A stretch of DNA of 14,852 nucleotides from Baffinella frigidus (lineage: Eukaryota > Cryptophyceae > Cryptomonadales > Baffinellaceae), in the NCBI GenBank assembly GCA_026770585.1, contig MU647657.1:44800-59651 (forward strand), in the 5' to 3' direction. The notes under the pieces are model-generated. The model was not told the origin of the DNA, searched no databases, and saw nothing but the letters and a program-made list of their open reading frames with translations. The position numbers and the translations under genes were made by a program. How positions within the stretch are numbered: position 1 is the stretch's first letter; each line of letters begins with the position of its first letter. Shown here piece by piece: positions 6,751 to 13,016 of this stretch.

Positions 6751-6933
6751 TCATGACCGGGGGGGGGTTCCTCCATGCTGAGCACACAACCCCCCCTGCT
6801 TCAGGCAGTTCTTGCACGGCGCCCCCGCCTTGGTTGTCCCAGTAACATTTCGGCTATGATGATCCACGAATTTCCCCAGAATAATAAGAACCAGCGAGAT
6901 CCATCCCAACCACTCCCAGAACCCCGGCTCGCC
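6751..6933 (-). CDS. Probable terminal exon: membrane segment plus Cys/His knuckle
   Basis: The open frame extends from 6951 to TGA at 6751-6753 but has no ATG in its N-terminal part. TTCGGCAG (to 6934), after a T-rich stretch, would make a good 3' splice site, giving an in-frame exon of 60 residues plus stop. It encodes a hydrophobic segment (WEWLGWISLVLIILGKF) and then GTTKAGAPCKNCLKQGGLCAQH. The spacing CxxC-x6-CxxH suits a zinc knuckle. The TTKAG-PC...C..H pattern resembles small Cys/His modules known from phage, giant-virus and eukaryotic proteins, though the usual first Cys before TTKAG is missing. The upstream exon is not identified; a minus-strand ATG at 7029 opens a hydrophobic reading, but the join is uncertain. 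Location would be membrane-associated by inference. Function is unknown. Confidence 0.4.
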   Translation of the reverse strand, partial: GEPGFWEWLGWISLVLIILGKFVDHHSRNVTGTTKAGAPCKNCLKQGGLCAQHGGTPPRS

Positions 6934-6951
6934 CTGCCGAACAAAAGTCAA

Positions 6952-7410
6952 TTTTCAAAAGTTGTCAACTTAAGCAAAAAAAAAGCACCAAAGCACCAAA
7001 GCACCACCAAAGCACCAAAGCTCCTCATCATTTCCCAGAGCCGCAAGCGTGTGTAGACGGAGGCTAGGGACGGGCCCGCCGCAGGGTGAGAGGCCGCGCG
7101 CGCCTTCTAATCACAGGACACCCCACCCACTCGAGGCTGCACAATGGGTCGTGCTTAAAACCGGAAAATTAATTTCAAATTAATTCCAAATCAAGCGTAG
7201 TGGCCACGTGCCCCCAAAGGAAGTTGAAGGGTCTCAATACAAATTCAGCCAACCACATTTTAAATAACCAGGGTGCCAGTCTCGAGTGGAGTCATTCTCT
7301 CCAAAGCCAAAGCTTCCTCTGCTTTGAAGGGAGGAAAAACGGAACCACCAACCAACAGAAGAAACCCTTTACAAAATAAAAAAATGGTCACTGCAAGGTG
7401 CTTTCTCTGC
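6952..7410. other. Non-coding or unassigned stretch with AT-rich portion
   Basis: Contains an imperfect AAGCACCA tandem (6981-7021), a word also found at the edge of family F repeats, and the ACTTAAGCAAAAAAA word shared with family G at 9934 onward. 7150-7270 is AT-rich (AATTAATTTCAAATTAATTC). On the minus strand it includes TTATTTAAAA, which could be a TATA-like element, but no matching transcript start can be assigned. Confidence 0.4.
6981..7021 (+). repeat. AAGCACCA tandem repeat
   Basis: About five imperfect 8-bp units after an A-run. The reverse form, GTGCTTTGGTGCTTT, opens the family F copies at 8611 and 11538. Confidence 0.8.
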
Positions 7411-7473
7411 AGATCCTTTCTACGGAAGGGCGTGTCGTTGGGCTACGTTGGGAGAAATCAAAACCTAAAGGAC
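7410..7473 (-). repeat. Dispersed repeat at the 3' end of the charged-helix gene
   Basis: On the minus strand, starting TGTCCTTTAGG and ending AGAAAGGATCT, it matches plus-strand 1743-1806 at about 55 of 64 positions without gaps. It includes the predicted stop codon and the adjoining 3' region. It is more distantly like family E right arms (shared CTCCCAAC and GTAGAAAGG). Confidence 0.7.
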
Positions 7474-8407
7474 ATAAAGGTGGCTGGTGGAATGACCTTG
7501 TCGTCGCCCCCCCTCGGGGCCTTCCAGTTGAGTGCCTCCTCCTTTGGGGCAGCCTTTTTCCCCGCTGCTTCTCGCGCTGCCCTCAGCTTCAGGTCGTCCT
7601 GATCTTTGAAGTAACGCTTCGCATCCTCCTGTTCGAGGTTGCGACAGGGTGCAGGGTTCAGGGTTGTTTAGGGCTGTTCAGGGTTTGGAGTTCGGGGTTG
7701 TGTTTGAACGTAACACTCTCTCGACCTGAGTGACAACGTTTGTTCTTCCGGGGCCAGTGCGTTCTAAAGCCAGACAGAGAGGGATGCATAGGGTTGAGGG
7801 TTGCGGTATCAGGGTTTAGGGTTTGGAGTTGATGGTTTAGCGTGTAGAGCCTCACATCATTCTTCTTCTTCTTCTGCCGGTTCTCATCCCGCTCCTTTTC
7901 CCGCCTCTCCTCCTCCTCCCCCTCCTGCTCTTTCCTCCGCTTCTGTTCATTTTCCTGCTCACGCTCCTCCCCCGCCTCCTTCTCTGCCGCCTCCTCCTCC
8001 TCTTTCATCCATCTCTCCTCCTCCTCCTCCTCTTCCATCCGCCTCTCCTCCTCCTCCTCCTCCTCTCGCCTCTCGTTCTCCCTTTCCCGCTCAAAATGCT
8101 TCCAGAGCAACCATGATGCGACGGTCCCCGCGGAGAACAGCAGTGCTGCTCTGGTAGCGACAACCTTGAGGATGAACTTGAACGGACCCGTCAGAAAGGA
8201 GACCCCCTTGCGCAGGATCACGGCAAGGCTGCCGAGCGTGGCGGGCTGACGAGGAGGACCGGCCTGGTCAAGCATCCCGGGGTCGGGTGGGAGAGCGAGC
8301 GCAAGCCCAAGCAGCGAGAAGAGCAGCGCTACCGCCAAGATGCGTGGTGTTCTCCTGAGACGCCGGCTGTGACTCCATTCCGAAGGAGGCGCCCTTCTCC
8401 GCTCCAT
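7458..8407 (-). CDS. Predicted two-exon membrane-anchored charged-helix protein
   Basis: ATG at 8407 lies in good context (GGGATGG). Exon 1 (8407 to 7856) encodes 184 residues: a basic N-terminus, a hydrophobic run at 22-39 (RILAVALLFSLLGLALAL) fitting a signal peptide or anchor, a second hydrophobic stretch at about 83-102 (ATRAALLFSAGTVASWLLW), and residues 104-182 almost wholly Glu/Arg/Lys, likely a single alpha-helix or coiled coil. A donor GTGAGG follows at 7855 and an acceptor CAG ends at 7629, giving a 227-base intron. The phase-0 join enters exon 2 (7628 to 7458): EDAKRYFKDQDDLKLRAARE, then NWKAP and a C-terminal MSFRF. The total is 240 residues. Read unspliced, exon 1 runs to 7658 through degenerate telomere-like repeats. 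A paralogous tail at 1697-1759 supports exon 2. It is likely inserted in a membrane with the helix on one side. Function is unknown. Confidence 0.55.
7647..7840 (+). repeat. Telomere-like degenerate repeats within the predicted intron
   Basis: Two clusters, about 7647-7700 and 7790-7840, contain AGGGTTCAGGG, TTTAGGG and AGGGTTTAGGGTTTGGAG. The G-rich strand is the plus strand. They fall inside the predicted 227-base intron of the minus-strand gene. Confidence 0.7.
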
Positions 8408-8431
8408 CCCGACGGGAAGACGCCAGCAGAT

Positions 8432-8458
8432 AGAGCTTATGGAGCTTATGGAGCTTTA
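8432..8458 (+). repeat. Short 10-bp tandem upstream of the start codon
   Basis: GAGCTTATGGAGCTTATGGA, an imperfect 10-bp tandem about 25 bp upstream of the minus-strand ATG at 8407, probably in its 5' untranslated region. No known factor site is recognised. Confidence 0.6.
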
Positions 8459-8610
8459 ATGAACTTCGTACAGCAGCACACACGTTCCCACGTCCGGTGG
8501 ACCGAAACGTCATGGTGAGCACGGAAGCGGGGGCTGGTCCTGGAGCTATAGCAGGTTTCGACACGGAGAATTCCGACCAACCCTTACTTGGCGAACCCCC
8601 AACACACATG

Positions 8611-8729
8611 GTGCTTTGGTGCTTTATTTTACACTCACATCGAAGGCCACGCCCACCTCACTCTTGAGGAGATGGGAAAGATCTACGGATGAGCTCCCCG
8701 GAACTACCCATAGGGGTTGAACCGAGCCC
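8611..8729 (+). repeat. Family F low-copy repeat, copy 1
   Basis: Begins GTGCTTTGGTGCTTTATTTT, contains CACATCGAAGGCCACGCCCA and CTCTTGAGGAGATGGGAAAG, and ends near TTGAACCGAGCC. The best matches are 10209-10328 (inverted) and 11538-11627. One frame ends HLTLEEMGKIYG-stop (to 8692). Confidence 0.85.
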
Positions 8730-9116
8730 CTTTCTCCCGTGGTGCAGTGATGCGCCCCCCCTTTTCGTTTGTTCGCGACGACCCATACTTGTGCCTCCGT
8801 GCCGCCCGCGCGCAGCCCTTGCTCACTGCCCGCTTCCCGCTCGCGTTTGCCCGCAGCGCCCTGCCATCCTGCTCCGCGCGCTCCTGACCCAACCTCAGCC
8901 CGCCTGAGCCAGAAACTCAGATCGAAATTCTGACGGGTGGCCGCGCTCGGGTTTCTCCCGGGTCTCTCCGCGCTGGGGGGGGGATAACGTGGACCTGAGC
9001 AGCGCGTTCAGCCCGCGCCGCGCAGGGGACGCCGGAACACCGAACGGCGGAACCCCCCGCAGGTGCAGCCGCCCGCCACAACTCGCTCGCTGGTCGGACG
9101 GTTACGGACGATTCGA
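8730..9116. other. Unassigned GC-rich stretch
   Basis: Open frames exist on both strands, but none has a consistent start, codon preference or recognisable domain. A G-run occurs at about 8974-8983. I can assign no gene or repeat. Confidence 0.35.
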
Positions 9117-9298
9117 GTGTGGACTGACGCGGGTGGTGGGCTGAAGGGTGTGGTGGGCTGACGCGTGTGGTAAACTGACGCGATTGGTGAGCTGACACGA
9201 TTGGTGGGCTGACTCGTGTGGTGTGCTGACGCGTGTGGTGGGCTGACGCTTGTGGTGGGCTGACACGTGTGGTGGACTGACGCGTGTCGTGAACTGAC
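9117..9298 (+). repeat. Minisatellite, 17-bp unit
   Basis: Ten full units plus a partial one, consensus GCGTGTGGTGGGCTGAC, each with one to four substitutions. It ends exactly where the 19-bp array begins. Confidence 0.93.
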
Positions 9299-9456
9299 GG
9301 GGGCACCCAACATGCACGGGGGCACCCAACATGCACGGGGGCACCCAACATGCACGGGGGCACCCAACATGCACGGGGGCACCCAACATGCACGGGGGCA
9401 CCCAACATGCACGGGGGCACCCAACATGCACGGGGGCACCCAACATGCACGGGGAC
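9299..9456 (+). repeat. Minisatellite, 19-bp unit
   Basis: Eight units of GGGGGCACCCAACATGCAC, virtually identical until the last (GGGGACACCCC). No frame on either strand has a stop, because 19 is not a multiple of three and no stop word occurs in the unit, so the long open frames here are artefacts. Confidence 0.96.
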
Positions 9457-9477
9457 ACCCCAAAACACTGAAACAAT

Positions 9478-9560
9478 GGGCCATGACTGCCCCACATCAC
9501 TATCCCGGGCCACGACTGCCCAACAACACTATCTATCGACCATGACTGCCCTCCTACCCT
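9478..9560 (+). repeat. Imperfect 29/30-bp tandem repeat
   Basis: Three copies of a unit built on GGGCCATGACTGCC...CACTATC; the second begins at 9507 and the third has drifted by one base. It follows the 19-bp array after 20 bp. Confidence 0.7.
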
Positions 9561-9769
9561 GGCAAGCCCAGAAGGACTGCACTTACAACACCCACGCCTA
9601 TGCTCGATTGGTGAATCCATTGCCGAGCCCCGTCGATTTCAGTTGCTCAGCACACGCTGAGCACCCACTCAGCACCATGCAAATTCCCTCTCTGGAGTGG
9701 TACCTGCTGACCCCTCGCGCCGCTCCCATGGCGTGGGGTTGAATACGAACCTCACCAATCACCACTCCA
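9561..9769. other. Unassigned stretch
   Basis: I see no convincing gene or repeat apart from small direct words such as AGCACACGCTGAGCACCCAC. It lies between the minisatellites and the family G repeats. Confidence 0.35.
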
Positions 9770-9832
9770 GCCTCCCCCAAAAGGCTCCTCATACCCCAAG
9801 CCCCCCCCAAAGGGCCCCTTCAAGCCTCCCCC
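9770..9832 (-). repeat. Family G, partial degenerate units
   Basis: CCTCCCCCAAAAGGCTCCTC and CATACCCCAAG resemble the first part of the 120-bp unit starting at 9833. On the minus strand they encode GMRSLLGEA, as does the first full unit. Confidence 0.6.
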
Positions 9833-10064
9833 AACAGGCTCCTCATACCCGCTCCCCAAACGTTTAGCGGCTTCGCTCCCCAAACCCTTCTGACCTGCTT
9901 TACAAACGCCGTCAACTTAGACCCTGAAAGTGACTTAAGCAAAAAAATAAACAACAGGCTCCTCATCTCCGCTCCCCAGACATTTAGCGGCTTCGCTCCC
10001 CAAACCCTTCTGACCTGCTTTACAAACGCCGTCAACTTAGACCCTGAAAGTGACTTACGCAAAA
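9833..10064 (-). repeat. Family G, 120-bp tandem duplication
   Basis: Two units, 9833-9952 and 9953-10064, with an exact 120-base offset and very few differences until the second diverges after 10058. Because 120 is a multiple of three, the minus-strand frame (9820-10062) is a 40-residue repeat containing KSLSGSKLTAFVKQVRRVWG and AKPLNVWGAEMRSLL. A diverged relative lies on the minus strand at about 6955-7030. I recognise no protein family. It could be a repeat protein fragment or non-coding DNA kept open by chance. Confidence 0.8.
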
Positions 10065-10208
10065 CTCAGAGGAAACTACAGACCAATCACTAACAATAAT
10101 CACCTCACGCTGCCACTCGTGGCAGAACAAGAACGAGACCATCGACGACGTCGCTCCACAGGCTTAATGCCTTGTTTTTTGGTGCTTGAAAAGGGGGGGA
10201 AAGGCTCG

Positions 10209-10328
10209 GTCCAACCCAAGTGGGTAGTTCCGGGGAGCTCACCCGTAGATTGCTCCCAACTCCTCAAGAGTGAGGTGGGCTGTGGCCTTCGATGTGAGTG
10301 TAAATAAAAGCACCAAAGCACCAAAAGG
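10209..10328 (-). repeat. Family F low-copy repeat, copy 2 (inverted)
   Basis: Reverse complement of the family at 8611 and 11538, and colinear with copy 1 up to ACCGAGCC. It has one extra base in GCCACAGCCC relative to GCCACGCCC, which changes which frame is continuous. Confidence 0.83.
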
Positions 10329-10496
10329 ACCTTCCCTGATTCCCCCCTCCTCCCGCCCTTCTGAGGCATGTCGAGACTTGTGTTGGAGTCCGTTGAAAAG
10401 AGGCGCGGATGCGATCGCGTAATTTGTTGGATAGCATTTCACCGAGGCGCGGATATCCCGTTCTCGAATGTGGATATGCAGCCCATTTGGTACCAA
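10239..10496 (-). pseudogene. Open frame ending in the family F peptide, likely a gene remnant
   Basis: The frame is open from about 10496 (no ATG at the N-terminus; it starts TTG) to TGA at 10239-10241, roughly 85 residues. The C-terminal third reads GALVLLFTLTSKATAHLTLE followed by ELGAIYG. The other family F copies end with the same peptide in part, but a one-base difference breaks their longer frame. The 5' end abuts the CCCTAAA array at 10506, as if the rest of the gene had been lost at a break capped by telomeric repeats. I recognise no domain, and codon bias is weak. A chance open frame is a serious alternative. Confidence 0.22.
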
Positions 10497-10505
10497 CCCT
10501 ATGCT

Positions 10506-11048
10506 CCCAAACCCTAAACCCTAAACCCTAACCCCTAAACAGCAAACCCTAAACCCTGAACTATAAAGCCTAAAGCCTAAAAACTAAATCCTACACCCTA
10601 CACCCTACACCCTAAACCCGACACCCTAAACCCTAAACCCTAAACCCTAAACCCTAAACCCTAAACCCTAAACCCTAAACCCTAAACCCTAAACCCTAAA
10701 CCCTGAACCCTAAACCCTAAACCCTAAACCCTAAACCCCGATATCCTAAACCCTAATCCCTCAACCCTCAACCCTAAACCCCGAACCCTAAACCCTGAAC
10801 TCTGAACTTTAGGCCGTGAATTCCTAAACCCCAAACCCTCAACCCTCAACCCAAAACCCTGAACCCTAATCCCTAAACCCTAAGCCCTTAACCCTAAGTC
10901 CTAAACTCTAAACCCTAAACCCTAAATCCAAAATCCTAAACCCTAAGCCCTGGACCCTAAACCCTAAACCCTAAACTCTGAACACTAAACACTCAACCCT
11001 AAACCCTAAACCCTAAAAACCATAAACCATAAACCATAAACCATAAAC
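10506..11048. repeat. Interstitial telomeric array, CCCTAAA orientation
   Basis: C-rich strand on top. It holds eleven consecutive perfect CCCTAAA units (10624-10700), then CCCTGAA and four more perfect units (10708-10735). Both flanks are degenerate (CCCTACA, CCCTCAA, CCCTGAA), and it ends with four ACCATAA-type units (11019-11048). Confidence 0.96.
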
Positions 11049-11084
11049 CCAAACCGTTCTCTCGACTTCGCTTCCCAACCCCCA

Positions 11085-11098
11085 GAGCGACGTCGCTC
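11085..11098. other. 14-bp perfect palindrome
   Basis: GAGCGACGTCGCTC, just outside the CCCTAAA array. A shorter form, CGACGTCGCTCC, recurs at about 10147. Role unknown. Confidence 0.5.
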
Positions 11099-11146
11099 CT
11101 GACTGAGGGAGGGGGGGGGGGTGAACACGCAGCCATGTGGCCTCCG

Positions 11147-11212
11147 CCCTACACCCTACACCCTACAACCTACACCCTACACCTTACACCCTACACTCTA
11201 CACCCTACACTC
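11147..11212. repeat. CCCTACA variant telomere-like repeat
   Basis: About nine imperfect CCCTACA units in the same orientation as the nearby CCCTAAA array, separated from it by about 100 bp. The translated YTLHPTLYTLH text is an artefact of the repeat. Confidence 0.85.
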
Positions 11213-11288
11213 AGTCGTGTCGCGCCAAGACTTGGAAGAAAGGGGGAGGGGGGGGGGGAGGACGCCGACGTCGGGGCGCCTTAGGGTC

Positions 11289-11409
11289 TACAGGGGTATC
11301 TCGCTCATAAGAAACCGCCCTCCCCCTAGGACCACCGTAGGGCCCTAGGCATAGGCCTACGGTAGGGTCCTAGGGGGGGGCGGTTTCTTATGAGCGAGGT
11401 TCCCCTGTA
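11289..11409. mobile_element. Family A foldback MITE, copy A10
   Basis: Termini TACAGGGGTATCTCGCTCAT and ATGAGCGAGGTTCCCCTGTA flanked by TA. Inner arms AAACCGCC and GGCGGTTT pair exactly, and the centre is ACCGTAGGGCCCTAGGCATA. Confidence 0.9.
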
Positions 11410-11537
11410 GGGCCCTACACTGTATCTTAAGCGTGACATCAACCCAGCGAGCCCCTGTAGCGTCAAGCACTGTGTAGGTACTGGCAAGATCTATCTCCTC
11501 GACCATGTGTCGGACAGAGTTGAGTGTGGCGAGCGTG

Positions 11538-11627
11538 GTGCTTTGGTGCTTTGTATTGCACTCACATCGAAGGCCACGCCCACCTCACTCTTGAGGAGAT
11601 GGGAACAATATACGGATGAGCTCCCCG
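11538..11627 (+). repeat. Family F low-copy repeat, copy 3
   Basis: GTGCTTTGGTGCTTTGTATT, then the same CACATCGAAGGCCACGCCCA block as copy 1, ending at GATGAGCTCCCCG. One frame ends HLTLEEMGTIYG-stop. Similarity to copy 1 ends soon after the stop. Confidence 0.83.
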
Positions 11628-11691
11628 ACCCAACCCAATAGGGAGCGAAATACGCGCGAGTGACAGGCGTTTCGTCATGAGGAATGGACGA

Positions 11692-11775
11692 GAGGGTGAG
11701 AGAGAGGGTGAGATATATGATTGGAGGGTGAGAGAGAGGGTGAGAGATATGACGCGAGGGTGAGAGATATGATTT
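11692..11775 (+). repeat. GAGGGTGAGAGA-based minisatellite
   Basis: Alternating 12- and 20-base units (GAGGGTGAGAGA and GAGGGTGAGAGATATGA-type), five units in all, purine-rich on the plus strand. Confidence 0.8.
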
Positions 11776-11868
11776 CACGAGCAACGGAAGAGGGACTGAG
11801 AGGCACGTTCTCACGCGAAATGGGCCCAAATGATTTTTCCAAACCCGCTCATAAGGACGCTAAAACCC

Positions 11869-11973
11869 TATCCCTTAAGTAGCGAGGCGGTCAAAATCGA
11901 CCGCCAAGAGGTCCTAGGCAGGTCTTAGGGCCCTACGGTAGGGCGTATGGGCTTACTCGCCACTTGAGGGATA
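11869..11973. mobile_element. Family B foldback element, copy B4
   Basis: Termini TATCCCTTAAGTAGCGAG and its inverted partner CTCGCCACTTGAGGGATA. The core is GGTCCTAGGCAGGTCTTAGG then GCCCTACGGTAGGGCGTATG. The loop GGCGGTCAAAATCGACCGCC forms its own hairpin. Confidence 0.88.
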
Positions 11974-11984
11974 GTGGGCTTGTC

Positions 11985-12144
11985 TACAGGCCTGTAGTGG
12001 TCCTAGGGGAGGGGATGGCTCCTCCACTTAGCAGCCACCGGTGACTTCGGGAAACGTTCCCTCTCAACGATTCTGGTACAAATCTTATCCATTCCTGGAA
12101 AGGTCGCAAGTGGCTGCTAAGTGGATGAGCGAGGTATCCCTGTA
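11985..12144. mobile_element. Composite family A element with nested insert
   Basis: The left end TACAGGCCTGTAGTGGTCCT, with AGGGGAGGGG, and the right end TGAGCGAGGTATCCCTGTA are family A-like. The interior is replaced by a different 103-bp inverted-repeat unit (12023-12125). The usual left arm GTACCTCGCTCATAAGAAA is missing. Confidence 0.6.
12023..12125. mobile_element. Short 103-bp element with 16-bp perfect inverted repeats
   Basis: TCCACTTAGCAGCCAC at 12023-12038 and GTGGCTGCTAAGTGGA at 12110-12125, separated by 71 unrelated bases. It is the only copy of this family in the window. Confidence 0.65.
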
Positions 12145-12150
12145 CTCTCT

Positions 12151-12320
12151 TCTTTCATTCCTGCATCCCATCTTTCATTCCTGCATCACCCCCGACCCCA
12201 CGCACCCCTCCCCCCCACCACCCATCACGTCAGGTGCCATCACCCCAACCCCCACCCCATCACCCCCCCGCCCACCACGTCACCTCCCCCCCCACACAAC
12301 CCCCAACCCCTCGCCCCCGT
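12151..12320. repeat. Low-complexity tract: 20-bp tandem then C-rich DNA
   Basis: TCTTTCATTCCTGCATCCCA is repeated (12151-12170 and 12171-12188), followed by about 130 bp of C-rich sequence dominated by CCCACC-like words. No gene. Confidence 0.75.
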
Positions 12321-12321
12321 G

Positions 12322-12552
12322 CCGAAAGGAAGCATGGCTTTTCTGCAGACAAGTTCCGGTGTAGAGTGTCCGCCTATGGTGGGAGTTCAAAGAACCTAAA
12401 GGACCGAACGGTGCGCCTGTTCAGCGCCTCCCGGTGCCCCCCCCTGTCTGGGGATTCTGGAGAGACAACCTTTAGGTCCTTGAGGTTCTTTTAACTCCCA
12501 CCACAGACGGACACCGGAACTTATCCTGCAGAAAGGCCATGCTTCCTTTCGG
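12322..12552. repeat. Family E repeat, full inverted-repeat copy
   Basis: The left arm starts CCGAAAGGAAGCATGGCTTT and continues AAGTTCCGGTGTAGAGTGTC and CGCCTATGGTGGGAGTTCAA. The right arm (12469-12552) is its inverted partner, ending GGCCATGCTTCCTTTCGG. About 60 bp of unrelated sequence lies between. It looks like a foldback element or an inverted duplication. Fragments are at 417, 1032 and 5257. Confidence 0.78.
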
Positions 12553-12599
12553 ATCACGTCAGGCCCCCCAGTCCCATGTAGGATGACCGGAGTGACTTT

Positions 12600-12690
12600 A
12601 CATGGGGTTGCACCCCCAGACCCTGAGTCCTCCCCCGCCCCCGCCCTCTCTCCCTGCTCCCCTCCCCCGTCCCCTGCCCTTCCCCCTGTG
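12600..12690 (+). repeat. C/T-rich low-complexity tract
   Basis: Pyrimidine-rich sequence such as CTCCCCCGCCCCCGCCCTCT. I see no gene in it or in the short flanks up to copy B5. Confidence 0.6.
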
Positions 12691-12780
12691 GTGGACTTGT
12701 ACTTGCGAGTTAGGACATGCACCGTCCGTCAGTCACTCGTGAGGATGGGCACACACACCCATGTCACGACCACCCGACGC

Positions 12781-12884
12781 TATCCCTTAAGTGGCCAGTA
12801 GGCTCATACGCCCTACCGTAGGGCCCTAGGACCTGCCTAGGACCCGCGCGGGTCTTTTTCGACCCGCTGGCCACTTAAGGGATA
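12781..12884. mobile_element. Family B foldback element, copy B5 (best preserved)
   Basis: Termini TATCCCTTAAGTGGCCAGTA and CTGGCCACTTAAGGGATA. The core reads CGCCCTACCGTAGGGCCCTA and GGACCTGCCTAGGACC. The inner loop CCCGCGCGGGTC, then TTTTTC, then GACCCG is also self-pairing. 104 bp. Confidence 0.92.
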
Positions 12885-12887
12885 GCC

Positions 12888-12903
12888 GAGAGAGAGAGAG
12901 AGA
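12888..12903. repeat. GA dinucleotide microsatellite
   Basis: Eight GA units immediately after copy B5. Confidence 0.85.
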
Positions 12904-13016
12904 CCTCGACACCACCAACACGTGGCGGCCGCCCCCATAGAGGATGTGTCTGAGCAGGACCTTCAGAGCCTCTACAATTTATAAACCCAAACCTCCAAAT
13001 CCGAGAGGTCGTGCAC

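Noticed and set aside
7801-8157. Plus-strand Ser/Pro-rich 118-codon frame
   Set aside because: It is the antisense of the Glu/Arg-coding trinucleotide stretch of the minus-strand gene and begins in telomere-like repeats.
9299-9456. Possible CRISPR array
   Set aside because: Units are contiguous 19-mers with no spacers, and the context is eukaryotic. It is a minisatellite.
8917-9620. Long minus-strand open frames of about 160-200 codons over the minisatellites
   Set aside because: They consist mainly of translated 17- and 19-bp units, which are free of stops in all frames. No independent coding evidence exists outside the repeats.
12041-12494. Pro-rich plus-strand frames of 86-107 codons
   Set aside because: They run through a MITE end, a C-rich low-complexity tract and the left arm of repeat E, and have no coding character of their own.
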